Below, piece by piece: positions 43,462 to 52,767 of a DNA stretch of 64,000 bases (its first letter is position 1; each line of letters opens with the position of its first letter). The notes below the pieces were generated by a model. The model did not search any database. It saw only the letters and a program-made list of their open reading frames with translations, and had not been told where the DNA came from. Source of the DNA: Dyadobacter sp. CY343 (GTDB taxonomy: Bacteria; Bacteroidota; Bacteroidia; Cytophagales; Spirosomataceae); contig NZ_JAJUXK010000001.1 of NCBI RefSeq assembly GCF_021390335.1, forward strand, positions 1,116,001 to 1,180,000, given 5' to 3'. The position numbers were made by a program, and so were the translations under genes.

Positions 43462-45234
43462 ATGAAGAGCAAAATATTACTTTCATTTATGCTGCTGGCC
43501 TTTATGGGTTGCGTCGATGATGTGCTCGACCGCAAGCCGCTGAACCTGGTGTCAGACGCGGATGTGTGGCAGTCAACCCAGCTGGTCGATCTTTACCTGG
43601 TTGCGCTTTACGACAACATTCCAACGGGCATGGTAAGAGGCGGCGCTACCTTTGAATTCCATTATACCGACGAAGCTTCCCACCCTTACGCAGGTTCTAT
43701 ATTCGTATCCGATTACGGCATTCAGGCGCTGGCGCTGAACACGACGATGTACTCCTGGATCAGAAAGGCCAATTATTTTCTGGAAATGATCCCTACGAGC
43801 GCACTTACAGCTGAGGAAATCGCTACGCGGACTGCCGAGTGTCGGTTTATCCGCGCTTACTACTATTTTGATCTGGTCAAAAAATACGGCGGCATGCCGA
43901 TTATTACCGAGGTGCAAAGCTTTGACAGCGATATAGAAGCACTGAAGGTTTCGCGCAACACCGAAAAGGAAGTGTATGATTACATACTCGCGGAACTGGA
44001 CGCGGCAGCGGCGGGATTGCCAGAAGGCTGGGACGCGACCAACTCTAACAGAGCCACCAAATGGTCGGCACTGGCGCTCAAATCTCGCTCGATGCTTTAC
44101 GCCGCGTCGATCGCTAAGTATGGTGCGGTTCAGCTCAACGGGTTGATAGGTATTCCGGCAGACCAGCCCCAGCAATATTACCAGCATTCATTGAGTGCTT
44201 CCAAAGCGATTATCGATGGAAAGAAATACTCGCTTTACGCAAAAAGCTACGATCCGGAAACTGGATCCGGCGACCCGGCGGCTAACTATGAAAGCATTTT
44301 TACGGATGAAAACAACGTGGAAGTAATCTTTCAAAAAGCATACAGTGATCCTAACAAAACGCATTTGTATGATACTTACGTGCTGCCGCATAGCTTCAAG
44401 CCGGCCTGCTGCGGAAGTGTGGGTTCGGTGACGCTGGAAATGGTGGAATCTTACGAGAATATCGATGGTACACCCGGAAAGCTTGACTATGAGAATAAGG
44501 TTTTTGAAACGCCAGATGCGCTTTTTGAGAAAAAAGACCCTAGGTTCAAAGCGACTGTTTCAAGGTCTGAATCTCCGTTCATCGGCAGGAATATCCAAAT
44601 ATACCGTGGGATTGTGGGACCGAACGGAACTGTGTACGATGCGCCGGGAGCTGATTTTCCATTAGATCCGAGCCGCAAGCAGGTCGGACTGGACGGACCT
44701 GCGCCACTTGGCGACGTTGGGAAAACAGGATTTTATCTGCGTAAATACATCAATACAAAAGGAGGGATCGTACCGGACGGACGCTCAGCTCAAAACTACG
44801 TTGATTTCAGATATGCGGAGATCCTGCTGAACCTGGCAGAGGCCAATTTTGAGGCAAATCTGGACAAAGCCGCTGCATTGAATGCAATCAACCAGATACG
44901 TTCCCGGGCAGGTATTGCCAAGCTGACCACCGCGCAGCTGACGCTCGAAAAAGTGCGTAACGAGAGAAAGATTGAGCTGGCATTTGAAGACAAACGGTTC
45001 TGGGATATGAGAAGATGGCGCATCGGAACCAGCCTTTTCCGCAATACCCAGATGCACGGATTGTGGCCCTACCTGCAATACAAGGATGGAAATTACAAGT
45101 ACACATTCAGGAAGCAGTCGGGAGCGCCGATCGATAATGGCTACACGCGGCTGTTCCAGGAGCGCGACTATTACAGCGACTTATCCGCCTACATCCGCTC
45201 CAATGCCAACATTCGCAATAATCCCGGATGGTAA
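43462..45234 (+). CDS. SusD/RagB outer-membrane lipoprotein
   Basis: About 590 residues from the ATG at 43462 (a TTG directly after the SusC stop is less likely). The signal ends in FMGC (Cys17). SusD features are TAECRFIRAYYYFDLVKKYG and, near the C-terminus, VDFRYAEILLNLAEANFEAN and VRNERKIELAFEDKRFWDMR. Ten bases after its SusC and 33 bases before the DUF3823 gene, so part of one transcript. Confidence 0.95.
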   Translation: MKSKILLSFMLLAFMGCVDDVLDRKPLNLVSDADVWQSTQLVDLYLVALYDNIPTGMVRGGATFEFHYTDEASHPYAGSIFVSDYGIQALALNTTMYSWIRKANYFLEMIPTSALTAEEIATRTAECRFIRAYYYFDLVKKYGGMPIITEVQSFDSDIEALKVSRNTEKEVYDYILAELDAAAAGLPEGWDATNSNRATKWSALALKSRSMLYAASIAKYGAVQLNGLIGIPADQPQQYYQHSLSASKAIIDGKKYSLYAKSYDPETGSGDPAANYESIFTDENNVEVIFQKAYSDPNKTHLYDTYVLPHSFKPACCGSVGSVTLEMVESYENIDGTPGKLDYENKVFETPDALFEKKDPRFKATVSRSESPFIGRNIQIYRGIVGPNGTVYDAPGADFPLDPSRKQVGLDGPAPLGDVGKTGFYLRKYINTKGGIVPDGRSAQNYVDFRYAEILLNLAEANFEANLDKAAALNAINQIRSRAGIAKLTTAQLTLEKVRNERKIELAFEDKRFWDMRRWRIGTSLFRNTQMHGLWPYLQYKDGNYKYTFRKQSGAPIDNGYTRLFQERDYYSDLSAYIRSNANIRNNPGW

Positions 45235-45266
45235 GACCCAGGATGGTAATCAAAAACGACAACCTT

Positions 45267-45941
45267 ATGAAACGATCTGTAAGCATTTTCATGGTAGCCG
45301 CATTGCTTTCCGGCTGCTCCATTGATAATTACGAAAAACCTTCCCTGCAACTGACGGGGAAGATCATCGATTCGGAAAGCAAAGAACTGGTGGAATCAGG
45401 CGGTATCAATGCAGGTACCGTTGTGAAAACCTATGAAGGAAGTTCGGAGCAGCCGCTGATGCTGACCACTTTCCCGGACGGAAATTTTGTGAACAGCAAA
45501 ATGTTCCCGGCGGAGTACCGGCTGGTGGCGGAGGGACCTTTTACACTCGTCCGCGCAGAGCAACCGGTTTCGCTTTCCAAAAATGAAAATGTGGATATTG
45601 AAGTGATGCCAAATATGCGGGTAAAAAGCACGCTGGTCAATTCGTCGGCGACCTCTGCGACAGTGAAGATCTCGTACCAGAAAGTGAACGCGCAGCAGAA
45701 AGCCGCGGCGCTGGGCATTACATGGAGTACTTCTCCAAATCCCAATATGCTCGTCTTCCCGCACGGAAAAACGATTCTGGATGATGTTTCAGCCGATAAA
45801 ATTCCTGATTCGGGCGAGCGTACCTATCAGCTCACGGGCCTGAGCCCCAAAACGACCTATTACATCAGGGCGGCTGCGCGGACGGTTAACCCCGGTAACT
45901 ACTACAATTACAGCCCGCAGCTGGTGCTGAAAACCGAGTAA
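45267..45941 (+). CDS. DUF3823 lipoprotein
   Basis: About 224 residues from the ATG at 45267, with a lipobox ending in LLSGC. Two beta-rich halves follow: a carboxypeptidase-like first domain (LQLTGKIIDSESKELVESGG; FPDGNFVNSKMFPAEYRLVA) and a second Ig-like domain ending in TYYIRAAARTVNPGNYYNYS. DUF3823 proteins regularly follow SusD in utilization loci and may be surface glycan-binding proteins. The exact ligand is unknown. Confidence 0.88.
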   Translation: MKRSVSIFMVAALLSGCSIDNYEKPSLQLTGKIIDSESKELVESGGINAGTVVKTYEGSSEQPLMLTTFPDGNFVNSKMFPAEYRLVAEGPFTLVRAEQPVSLSKNENVDIEVMPNMRVKSTLVNSSATSATVKISYQKVNAQQKAAALGITWSTSPNPNMLVFPHGKTILDDVSADKIPDSGERTYQLTGLSPKTTYYIRAAARTVNPGNYYNYSPQLVLKTE

Positions 45942-45983
45942 CAAAGACTTATTATTTTTTTCTTAATAAAACAGATATTAACA

Positions 45984-47342
45984 ATGGACCAGAATATTGA
46001 CAGAAGGGAATTTATACAAAGCGCGTCGCTCGCGACACTGGGCGCTGCGGTCAGTTTTCCAACGTTCTCGATCGGAAAAACGGCGGACGATTCCAAGCCT
46101 GCATTACTGGGTGGCAGTAAAGCGCATCCCGGCCCGTTCGCGGCCTGGCCGATCGCCGACAACACTGAGAAAACCGCTATTTTACAAACATTGGACAGCA
46201 AAAATTGGGGCCGGCTTGGCGGTAACAGCGTGGTCGATAAGTTTGAACAGGAATACAGCAAGCTATTCGGCGCAAAGCACGCACTCGGCGTTTCAAGCGG
46301 AACAAGCGCGCTGCAAACCATGCTGGGCGCATTGGATATCGGCCCCGGCGACGAGGTAATTATCCCGGTGTACACATTCATTGCCACTTACAATGTGGTG
46401 ACACTCAACTACGCATTGCCGATCCTGGTCGATACTGATCCTGAAAGCTTTCAGATCGATCCCTCGAAAATTACACCTGCGATCACGAAGCAAACGAAGC
46501 TGATCATGCCGGTGCACATCGGTGGCTCTCCGGCCGACCTGGATACCATTATTCCAATGGCGGAAAAGGCGGGGATACCTGTGATCGAAGATGCATGCCA
46601 GGCGCATTTGGCAGAATGGAAGGGCAAAAAAGTGGGTAACCTGGGTCTCGGCGGTGCATTCAGTTTTCAGGCTACCAAAAACCTCAACTCCGGCGAAGGT
46701 GGCGCTATCATTACAAACAATGAAAAGTTTGCCCAGACCTGCTACGATTTTCACAACCAGGGACAAGGTGAAAAATCGACGGGTTTCCTGCCGGGTTCGT
46801 CTGGTACGCGTGGTACAAACCTGCGCCTGACTGAGTTTCAAGGAAATTTGTTGCGTGCGCAAATGTCGCGGGTGGTGGAACAGACTGAAACGCGCTGGAA
46901 GAATGCGGCTTACCTTACCAGCCTTTTGAACGAAATAAAGGGAATAACACCCGCGAAACTATATAAAGGAGTTACCAAGAGCGCATTCCACCTTTATATG
47001 TTCAGGTATAATAAAGAAGGTTTTGCCGGTTTAAGTCGTGAAAAATTCCTGAAAGCGCTTGATGCAGAAGGGGTTCCGTGCGCAGTAGGTTATGGTCAAA
47101 TGAATAAGAACTCGTATGTGACAGGATTGGCGAGCAACCGGCATTACCTGAAAGTGTACGGAGAAAAAACCATGAAAGACTGGCTGGAAAGAAACCAGTG
47201 TCCGCAAAACGATTATCTGACCAACAACGAATCAGTCTGGTTTTTCCAGAATATGTTGCTGGGTACCAAAAAAGATATGGAGCAGATCGCCTATGCGATT
47301 AAAAGAATTCAAAAATACGCGCCGCAGCTGGCCAAAGCATGA
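45984..47342 (+). CDS. Tat-exported DegT/DnrJ/EryC1/StrS-family aminotransferase-like protein
   Basis: 452 residues. The N-terminus DRREFIQSASLATLGAAVSF has a twin-arginine signal, so the folded, cofactor-loaded enzyme is probably exported. The fold-type I PLP core follows: LGVSSGTSALQTMLGALDIG, VIEDACQAH with the PLP aspartate, and SFQATKNLNSGEGGA with the Schiff-base lysine near position 232. Family members aminate keto-sugars in the cytoplasm; an exported one behind SusCD is unusual and its substrate is unknown. It overlaps the MurQ gene by four bases (ATGA), so the two are translationally coupled. Confidence 0.9.
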   Translation: MDQNIDRREFIQSASLATLGAAVSFPTFSIGKTADDSKPALLGGSKAHPGPFAAWPIADNTEKTAILQTLDSKNWGRLGGNSVVDKFEQEYSKLFGAKHALGVSSGTSALQTMLGALDIGPGDEVIIPVYTFIATYNVVTLNYALPILVDTDPESFQIDPSKITPAITKQTKLIMPVHIGGSPADLDTIIPMAEKAGIPVIEDACQAHLAEWKGKKVGNLGLGGAFSFQATKNLNSGEGGAIITNNEKFAQTCYDFHNQGQGEKSTGFLPGSSGTRGTNLRLTEFQGNLLRAQMSRVVEQTETRWKNAAYLTSLLNEIKGITPAKLYKGVTKSAFHLYMFRYNKEGFAGLSREKFLKALDAEGVPCAVGYGQMNKNSYVTGLASNRHYLKVYGEKTMKDWLERNQCPQNDYLTNNESVWFFQNMLLGTKKDMEQIAYAIKRIQKYAPQLAKA

Positions 47343-48163
47343 TAACGAATATGACTAGAATTACAGAAAGTGATTCCCGGCACGATCACCTCGAACAAAA
47401 GAGCATTGAAGAAATTACCGCGCTGATCAACCAGGAGGATAAAACGGTGGCCGAGGCGATTGAAGTAGCATTGCCCGCTATACAAAACCTGATCGCAGCC
47501 ATTGTACAGAAGATTGAAACGGGCGGTCGCTTGTTTTACGTCGGTGCAGGCAGCGGCGGCCGACTTTCCGTATTGGACGTGATCGAGCTGCCCACCACTT
47601 ACGGTATTGAAAAGGGCGTTTTTAATGCAATCCTGGCAGGCGGAATCCCCAGACTTGCGGATGCGCTCGAAGAAAAAGAAGACGATCCCGAAGCCGGCTG
47701 GAATGCACTTCTTGAAGCGGAAGTAAATGCAAATGACATCGTCGTGGGCATATCGGCCAGTGGCAGCACGCCCTTTGTGCTCGGCGCATTGCGGCAATGC
47801 ATGGCGGCGGGCATCACAACTGGCTGCATTGTAAGCAACCCTGGTTCGGAAATAGCCAGCTACGCCGATTTTCCAGTGGAAGTAATTACCGGCCCTGAGT
47901 TCATCACGGGCAGCACGCGCATGAAATGCGGGACTGCGCAGAAAATGATCTTTGATATGATCAGCACAACCACCATGATCCGGCTGGGAAGGGTGAAGGG
48001 AAATAAGATGGTAAATGTGAAGCTGATCAACGACAAGATCGTGGACCGCGCTGTAAAAATGCTGATGCGGATGGGGAATATCTCAGACTATACCGAAGCG
48101 AAGGAATTGCTGGTGAGCCGGGGAAGCGTGAGCAGTGCAATGGATTTTTTGGAAACAAAATAG
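47339..48163 (+). CDS. murQ: N-acetylmuramic acid 6-phosphate etherase
   Basis: Cytoplasmic lyase-type enzyme that removes D-lactate from MurNAc-6-phosphate to give GlcNAc-6-phosphate. 274 residues with a SIS domain: FYVGAGSGGRLSVLDVIELP includes the glutamate matching catalytic Glu83 of E. coli MurQ, and LEEKEDDPEAGWNALLEA covers the Glu114 region. GISASGSTPFVLGAL binds the phosphate, and GSTRMKCGTAQKMIFDM is the family signature. The C-terminal UBA-like tail seen in some members is short. It lies between the exported aminotransferase and the ceramidase-like gene, four bases overlap before and three bases gap after. With the downstream transporter and kinase it makes a MurNAc salvage set. 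Confidence 0.93.
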   Translation: MITNMTRITESDSRHDHLEQKSIEEITALINQEDKTVAEAIEVALPAIQNLIAAIVQKIETGGRLFYVGAGSGGRLSVLDVIELPTTYGIEKGVFNAILAGGIPRLADALEEKEDDPEAGWNALLEAEVNANDIVVGISASGSTPFVLGALRQCMAAGITTGCIVSNPGSEIASYADFPVEVITGPEFITGSTRMKCGTAQKMIFDMISTTTMIRLGRVKGNKMVNVKLINDKIVDRAVKMLMRMGNISDYTEAKELLVSRGSVSSAMDFLETK

Positions 48164-48166
48164 AAA

Positions 48167-49897
48167 ATGATGCGGAGTCTGACAAGATTGTTTTTGATGG
48201 TATTGCTCGGAGGTTGTGAGTTGGTAAATGCCCAGCAGGTGTACCAGGTAGGTGTTGCCAGTGAAAGTATGGAACCGGGAGAAGAGTCTTTCTCCGTCGC
48301 ACTTTCAGGCTACGCCGGCCCGTGGGCGGGGCGGTTTGCATTCACCTGGCTTCCAAAGGGATTAAAAAGCAGCAACCCTGCAATTGCCAGGTCAATCCCC
48401 AAAGCTGGTAAAGGCTCTGTGCAAACTGCGGTTGTCGGTAAAGTAACTTACAAGCTGGACAGCAAAGGGAATATAACCGCCGGAAAGTCCGGGGCCAGCC
48501 TTCCTGCATTACCCGGAATCACAGGTTTTGTCGTCAAAAACAACTACATGTACGCCGCTGCGGGAAGCGACACGCTATACCGGCTGCACCTAGCCAATCC
48601 GGAAAGGGGCTGGATGCGGGCAGCTTATTCCAACGGACAGATCCCGCGTGTAGTGCCGAAAGAGATTTTCGTGTCGCAGGATAAATTATATGCATTGACT
48701 GAAACCGATTCGCTTTTTGAAGCCGCTGTGATCCATGGTAAAAAGCCAGAACAGCTGTTTGCAAGGGCGCTTGCATTGAAAAGCGACCAAAGTCAGGTGC
48801 TGCTGATGTGCCTGGACCTTTGCGGGTTTGATGGTAGTTTTATCAATGAAATTAAAAAAGATATTGCCAAAAAGCACCGGTTACCCGAGGAAGCGATCCT
48901 GATCAATGCGTCGCACACGCACTTTGCGCCGGGCACGCAAAAATGGCTGACCTGGGCTCCGCATAACCGGTACCCCGACGAGGCTTACATGAACAAAGTA
49001 GTGCGTCCTGCGATGCTGAAAGCGGCTGACCGTGCATTGGCCTCTTCGGCGCCTTCATACGTAAAAGTGGGGCGGGGCACAACCGCCATCGGCCGCAACA
49101 GGAGTAACGGTGATATGGCCACACCTTATGATAACGCTGTGGACGTGCTAACCGCCGAACGGACGGACGGAAGCGAAAAAACGGTCATGGTATTGAGCGG
49201 CTGCCACCCGGTGGCTGGTACAGCCGGGATCAAACATTTCACGGTAAGCAGCAACTATCCGGGATTTATGAGAAATGCACTCGAAGAAGCTGGAAAGATC
49301 AAAACCACGGCGCTTTTTATGCAAGGTTGCGCGGGTGATATCAACCCGGTAGACGAACCTGAAATTACAGGCGCAAAGCTTGCTGCCGACGCATTAAAAG
49401 TGATGGACAGCAATATGAAGCCGCTTTCGGGGCCGGTTACCTTTCACATGGACAGTGTGCTGGCTGAAACTACGCCGTGGAGCAAGGAGAAGCTGGTCGA
49501 ATTCCGGGAGACTAACCAGAAGCTGGGTGCGCAAATGGAACCGGAGCGGAATGTAGCCTGGGCCGATCTGATGCTCAGTCACCTCGAACAAAATACAATG
49601 CCCAAATCAATGCCGGTCTATATCCAGACGATCAACATAGGAGAGTGGAAACTGATCGGGCTTTCCCGCGAAGTGGTGACGGAATATGGTTTGGCGATTA
49701 AAAAGCTGTGGCCCGATAAGCTGGTTTCCGTAGCTGGGTATTGCAATGATGTATCCAGTTACCTGCCCGTGGAGCGGCATATTAAAACGCGGGTGTATGA
49801 GGGCGAAGGATCTTGTTTCTGGTACGGACTTCCGTCTGTATTTCCATTGGATATTCTGGATCGCGTGGTGAACCGGATCTCTACTAAAAATTATTAA
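48167..49897 (+). CDS. Secreted neutral ceramidase-like amidohydrolase
   Basis: 576 residues with an N-terminal signal (LLGGCELVNAQ; possibly a lipoprotein through the cysteine). The neutral/alkaline non-lysosomal ceramidase fold is seen in INASHTHFAPG, a zinc-ligand motif, VLSGCHPVAGTAGIKHFTVS, and LFMQGCAGDINPVDE. Ceramidases cut N-acyl amide bonds with a zinc ion. Residues about 40-180 depart from the classical N-terminus and hold a run resembling propeller strands (GFVVKNNYMYAAAGSDTLYR). In this operon an amide-cleaving enzyme acting on amino-sugar or muropeptide bonds is more plausible than one for lipids, but that is inference. Confidence 0.82.
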   Translation: MMRSLTRLFLMVLLGGCELVNAQQVYQVGVASESMEPGEESFSVALSGYAGPWAGRFAFTWLPKGLKSSNPAIARSIPKAGKGSVQTAVVGKVTYKLDSKGNITAGKSGASLPALPGITGFVVKNNYMYAAAGSDTLYRLHLANPERGWMRAAYSNGQIPRVVPKEIFVSQDKLYALTETDSLFEAAVIHGKKPEQLFARALALKSDQSQVLLMCLDLCGFDGSFINEIKKDIAKKHRLPEEAILINASHTHFAPGTQKWLTWAPHNRYPDEAYMNKVVRPAMLKAADRALASSAPSYVKVGRGTTAIGRNRSNGDMATPYDNAVDVLTAERTDGSEKTVMVLSGCHPVAGTAGIKHFTVSSNYPGFMRNALEEAGKIKTTALFMQGCAGDINPVDEPEITGAKLAADALKVMDSNMKPLSGPVTFHMDSVLAETTPWSKEKLVEFRETNQKLGAQMEPERNVAWADLMLSHLEQNTMPKSMPVYIQTINIGEWKLIGLSREVVTEYGLAIKKLWPDKLVSVAGYCNDVSSYLPVERHIKTRVYEGEGSCFWYGLPSVFPLDILDRVVNRISTKNY

Positions 49898-49900
49898 GGT

Positions 49901-51148
49901 ATGCGCCCACTGGTTATTATCGGCTTTTTATTCTTCGTATTCGGTTTTGTGACCTGGATGAATTCCGTGCTGGTACCATACCTGCAAATCGCCTGCGAGC
50001 TCAATCATTTTCAGTCGCAGCTGGTCGGCTTTGCTTTCTATATCAGCTATTTCGTGATGGCGGTACCGTCGGGAATGCTTTTGAAGAAAACTGGTTTTAA
50101 AAATGGAATGGCGCTGGGTTTGGCTGTTATGGCGGTTGGCTCGCTGGTTTTCATTCCGGCGGCTCTGGCAAGAACATTTGAGCTTTTCCTGATCGGATTG
50201 TTTATCCAGGGAACAGGTCTGGCTATTTTACAAACAGCTTCCAATCCTTACGTTACCGTTCTGGGGCCGATGGAAAGTGCGGCGCAGCGGATCAGTCTGA
50301 TGGGGATCTGCAATGGCGTCGCGGGCATACTCGGGCCGCTCGCACTGGGCTTTGTGCTTCTTGACAATACACAGGAACAAATTGATGCGATCGCATTGCT
50401 GTCAGTTGTGGAACGCGCGCAGGAACTGGATGCGCTGGCACTTAAAGTGATCAATCCATACATTGTCATTACGATCGTTCTCGTTGCACTTGCTGTTTTT
50501 ATGCAAAAATCAACACTACCCGAACTGGACGGAGAAGCCATTGACCCGGAAGTTTCGAAAGATAAAAAGCCTGCGGGGATCTGGTCTCACGCGCACCTGC
50601 TCCTGGGGGTTGTTACGTTATTTTTTTACACAGGCGTGGAGGTGATCGCGGGCAATACGATTATCGGTTATGCGTCTTTCAAAGGCGTGGATATGGCGAG
50701 CGCGCGGTTTTTTACCTCATTCACACTCACTTCCATGCTGGCGGGCTATCTGATCGGAATTTTCACTATTCCGCGGTTTATCAGCCAGCGCACCGCACTC
50801 ACAAGCTCTGCGGTATTGGGAATTGCTTTTGCGCTGGCGGCGATTTTTACCGAAGGCAGTACGTCTGTTTTCTTCATTGCTTTTCTGGGTTTCGCCAATG
50901 CGCTCGTTTTCCCGTCGATCTGGCCGCTTGCCCTGGACGGACTTGGTGCATTGCTCAATCTGGGCTCGGCTTTGTTGGTGATGGCGATCGCGGGCGGGGC
51001 GGTAATCCCCCTGATTTACGGTTACTATGCCGATCACCACGATCCGCAGTCTGCCTATTGGCTGCTGGTGCCGTGCTATTTATTTATTCTTTATTACTCC
51101 CTGTCGGGTTACAAAGCCGGCAAGCGGGAGCAAACGTTTAATGCCTGA
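49901..51148 (+). CDS. Sugar MFS transporter (FucP/NagP-like)
   Basis: 415 residues with about twelve membrane segments. The start FGFVTWMNSVLVPYLQIACE and the SLMGICNGVAGILGPLALGF segment are typical of the FucP-type sugar:proton symporters used in Bacteroidota for GlcNAc and related sugars. It begins three bases after the ceramidase-like gene and ends five bases before the kinase, so it most likely imports the amino sugar released in the periplasm, here possibly MurNAc or GlcNAc. Confidence 0.9.
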   Translation: MRPLVIIGFLFFVFGFVTWMNSVLVPYLQIACELNHFQSQLVGFAFYISYFVMAVPSGMLLKKTGFKNGMALGLAVMAVGSLVFIPAALARTFELFLIGLFIQGTGLAILQTASNPYVTVLGPMESAAQRISLMGICNGVAGILGPLALGFVLLDNTQEQIDAIALLSVVERAQELDALALKVINPYIVITIVLVALAVFMQKSTLPELDGEAIDPEVSKDKKPAGIWSHAHLLLGVVTLFFYTGVEVIAGNTIIGYASFKGVDMASARFFTSFTLTSMLAGYLIGIFTIPRFISQRTALTSSAVLGIAFALAAIFTEGSTSVFFIAFLGFANALVFPSIWPLALDGLGALLNLGSALLVMAIAGGAVIPLIYGYYADHHDPQSAYWLLVPCYLFILYYSLSGYKAGKREQTFNA

Positions 51149-51153
51149 TTGCT

Positions 51154-51999
51154 ATGAAATTGATTGCGGATAGTGGCTCAACCAAAACAGATTGGTGCCT
51201 GATCAGTGCGGGTCAGGAAGTCTGTAAGTTTGTTACAGAGGGATATAATCCATTTTTTGTTGATTCAAAATACATCTTTGATTCTCTTGGAAATAGCATT
51301 CCTCAGTTTATAGATACGTCAAAAATCAGCGACGTGGTATTCTACGGTGCAGGTTGTCAGGACGAGAAAAAAGTACTGGTAACCAACGCGCTCGAACAAT
51401 TTTTTCGGGGAGCAGCATTACAGGTGGAGGTGGACCTGCTTGCAGCAGCCCGCGGCTTGCTTCATAGAAACGCCGGCTTTGTAGCGATCCTCGGTACCGG
51501 CACCAATACCTGTACGTACGACGGTGTGCAGATAGATCAGCAAATTGAATCACTAGGTTTTTTAATGGGGGACGAAGGAAGCGGCTCTTACATGGGCAGA
51601 AAGATATTGTCGGACTATATTCGGGGCCGCATGCCCGAAGCCGCCCAAAAGCTTTTTTATCAGGAATACAAAAAAACACCGGCCGTAATCATGGACGAAG
51701 TATATAGTACTCCGTTACCGAACCGGTACTGTGCTAACTATGTGTTATTTCTGAATCACCCCGAGATGGACAAAGCCTACTCGGAAGGTGTGATCCGGGA
51801 TAGTTTCCATGATTTTTTTGAAAATCTCGTCAGTGCATATCCTGACTTTCGCACTTTAATTTTCAATTGCGTGGGTTCGGTCGGGTACTATTATGCAGAT
51901 ACGCTCAGGGAAACGGCAGATGCATTTGGAATGCAAACCGGCGCAATTGTACCTAATTTAATTGATCACTTAGTCGCTTACCACCTTCACGACAACTAA
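51154..51999 (+). CDS. BadF/BadG-type amino-sugar kinase (GlcNAc or MurNAc kinase)
   Basis: 281 residues of the ASKHA fold. ADSGSTKTDWCLI is the phosphate-binding first hairpin, ILGTGTNTCTYDG the second, and SLGFLMGDEGSGSYMGRKIL the sugar-proximal segment of the eukaryotic-type GlcNAc kinase/BadF group. In Tannerella forsythia a kinase of this group (MurK) phosphorylates MurNAc beside MurQ and a transporter. The same three functions stand together here, so MurNAc kinase is a good guess; GlcNAc kinase is the alternative. Confidence 0.88.
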   Translation: MKLIADSGSTKTDWCLISAGQEVCKFVTEGYNPFFVDSKYIFDSLGNSIPQFIDTSKISDVVFYGAGCQDEKKVLVTNALEQFFRGAALQVEVDLLAAARGLLHRNAGFVAILGTGTNTCTYDGVQIDQQIESLGFLMGDEGSGSYMGRKILSDYIRGRMPEAAQKLFYQEYKKTPAVIMDEVYSTPLPNRYCANYVLFLNHPEMDKAYSEGVIRDSFHDFFENLVSAYPDFRTLIFNCVGSVGYYYADTLRETADAFGMQTGAIVPNLIDHLVAYHLHDN

Positions 52000-52017
52000 C
52001 TAAAACCAAAGACACCC

Positions 52018-52740
52018 ATGAAACGCTTTCCGGAAATACTGGCGGTAATGCTGCCGGTAATCTATATATGCTATATCAATTTTATAGCCGTGGAACCCAG
52101 GCAGCGGCCTGCCGAGCTGGTTGCCGATCCCGATTCGTACTTTGCTTGTTTTGTCAGGGATAGGAAGGTGATGCGCACGCTACGAATTCTGGTCGACCAG
52201 CCTGTGGCAAATGTAAATTTCCCCTTTAACCCATTCAATCCCAGCGGATATCCTGCGGGCAGGGTGTACTTGCAGTTGAGTACGGAGGATCAGGAGGGCG
52301 CTATAATCACGAGGACTATCGCCTTTTATGCGGATTCAACCAACAATGCGGCCCATATTGTAAAGATGACCAAGCCGCTGCAAAGTATCGATCTGACTGT
52401 CGGCTTCCAACTGGACAGCGCGCAGTTTGATTTGCTGGTCAGCTACCTTTCTTCACTCGAAAACAGGGGAAGTATGCAGGCTGACCGAACAGGGGCGGGT
52501 ATTTGTGTGGACATTCTGCATACCCTGAACGTCAAACTGCCGCCCGGCGATCTGCGTAGCTTCTGGTACGACAGCACGCCGCCGGGTTCCGGGCAAATTG
52601 TAGCTTCTTCCAAAATCAGTCCCTATTCGCTGGGAAAAGTATTCAAGAAATTTGACCAAACAGAAATGCCGGTCAATAGGAATGACGGCTTCATAAAAAG
52701 GCCGGAAGAAGGCGAATGCAGCATGGAAAAGGCAATTTGA
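52018..52740 (+). CDS. Unknown protein with N-terminal membrane anchor or signal
   Basis: 240 residues, beginning MKRFPEILAVMLPVIYICYI, a single hydrophobic segment without clear cleavage motif. The rest is soluble, with a cysteine pair near SYFACFVRDRK and GICVDILHTLNVKLP, and segments such as FQLDSAQFDLLVSYLSSLEN. I recognise no family. It sits 18 bases after the kinase and 27 bases before the DUF1080 lipoprotein, so it is co-expressed with the amino-sugar genes. Confidence 0.7.
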   Translation: MKRFPEILAVMLPVIYICYINFIAVEPRQRPAELVADPDSYFACFVRDRKVMRTLRILVDQPVANVNFPFNPFNPSGYPAGRVYLQLSTEDQEGAIITRTIAFYADSTNNAAHIVKMTKPLQSIDLTVGFQLDSAQFDLLVSYLSSLENRGSMQADRTGAGICVDILHTLNVKLPPGDLRSFWYDSTPPGSGQIVASSKISPYSLGKVFKKFDQTEMPVNRNDGFIKRPEEGECSMEKAI

Positions 52741-52767
52741 ATAAACACTAAACCAAATATATATTAT

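Noticed and set aside
46293..46862. A 189-codon minus-strand frame within the aminotransferase gene
   Set aside because: Shadow of a gene with intact PLP motifs; no independent support.
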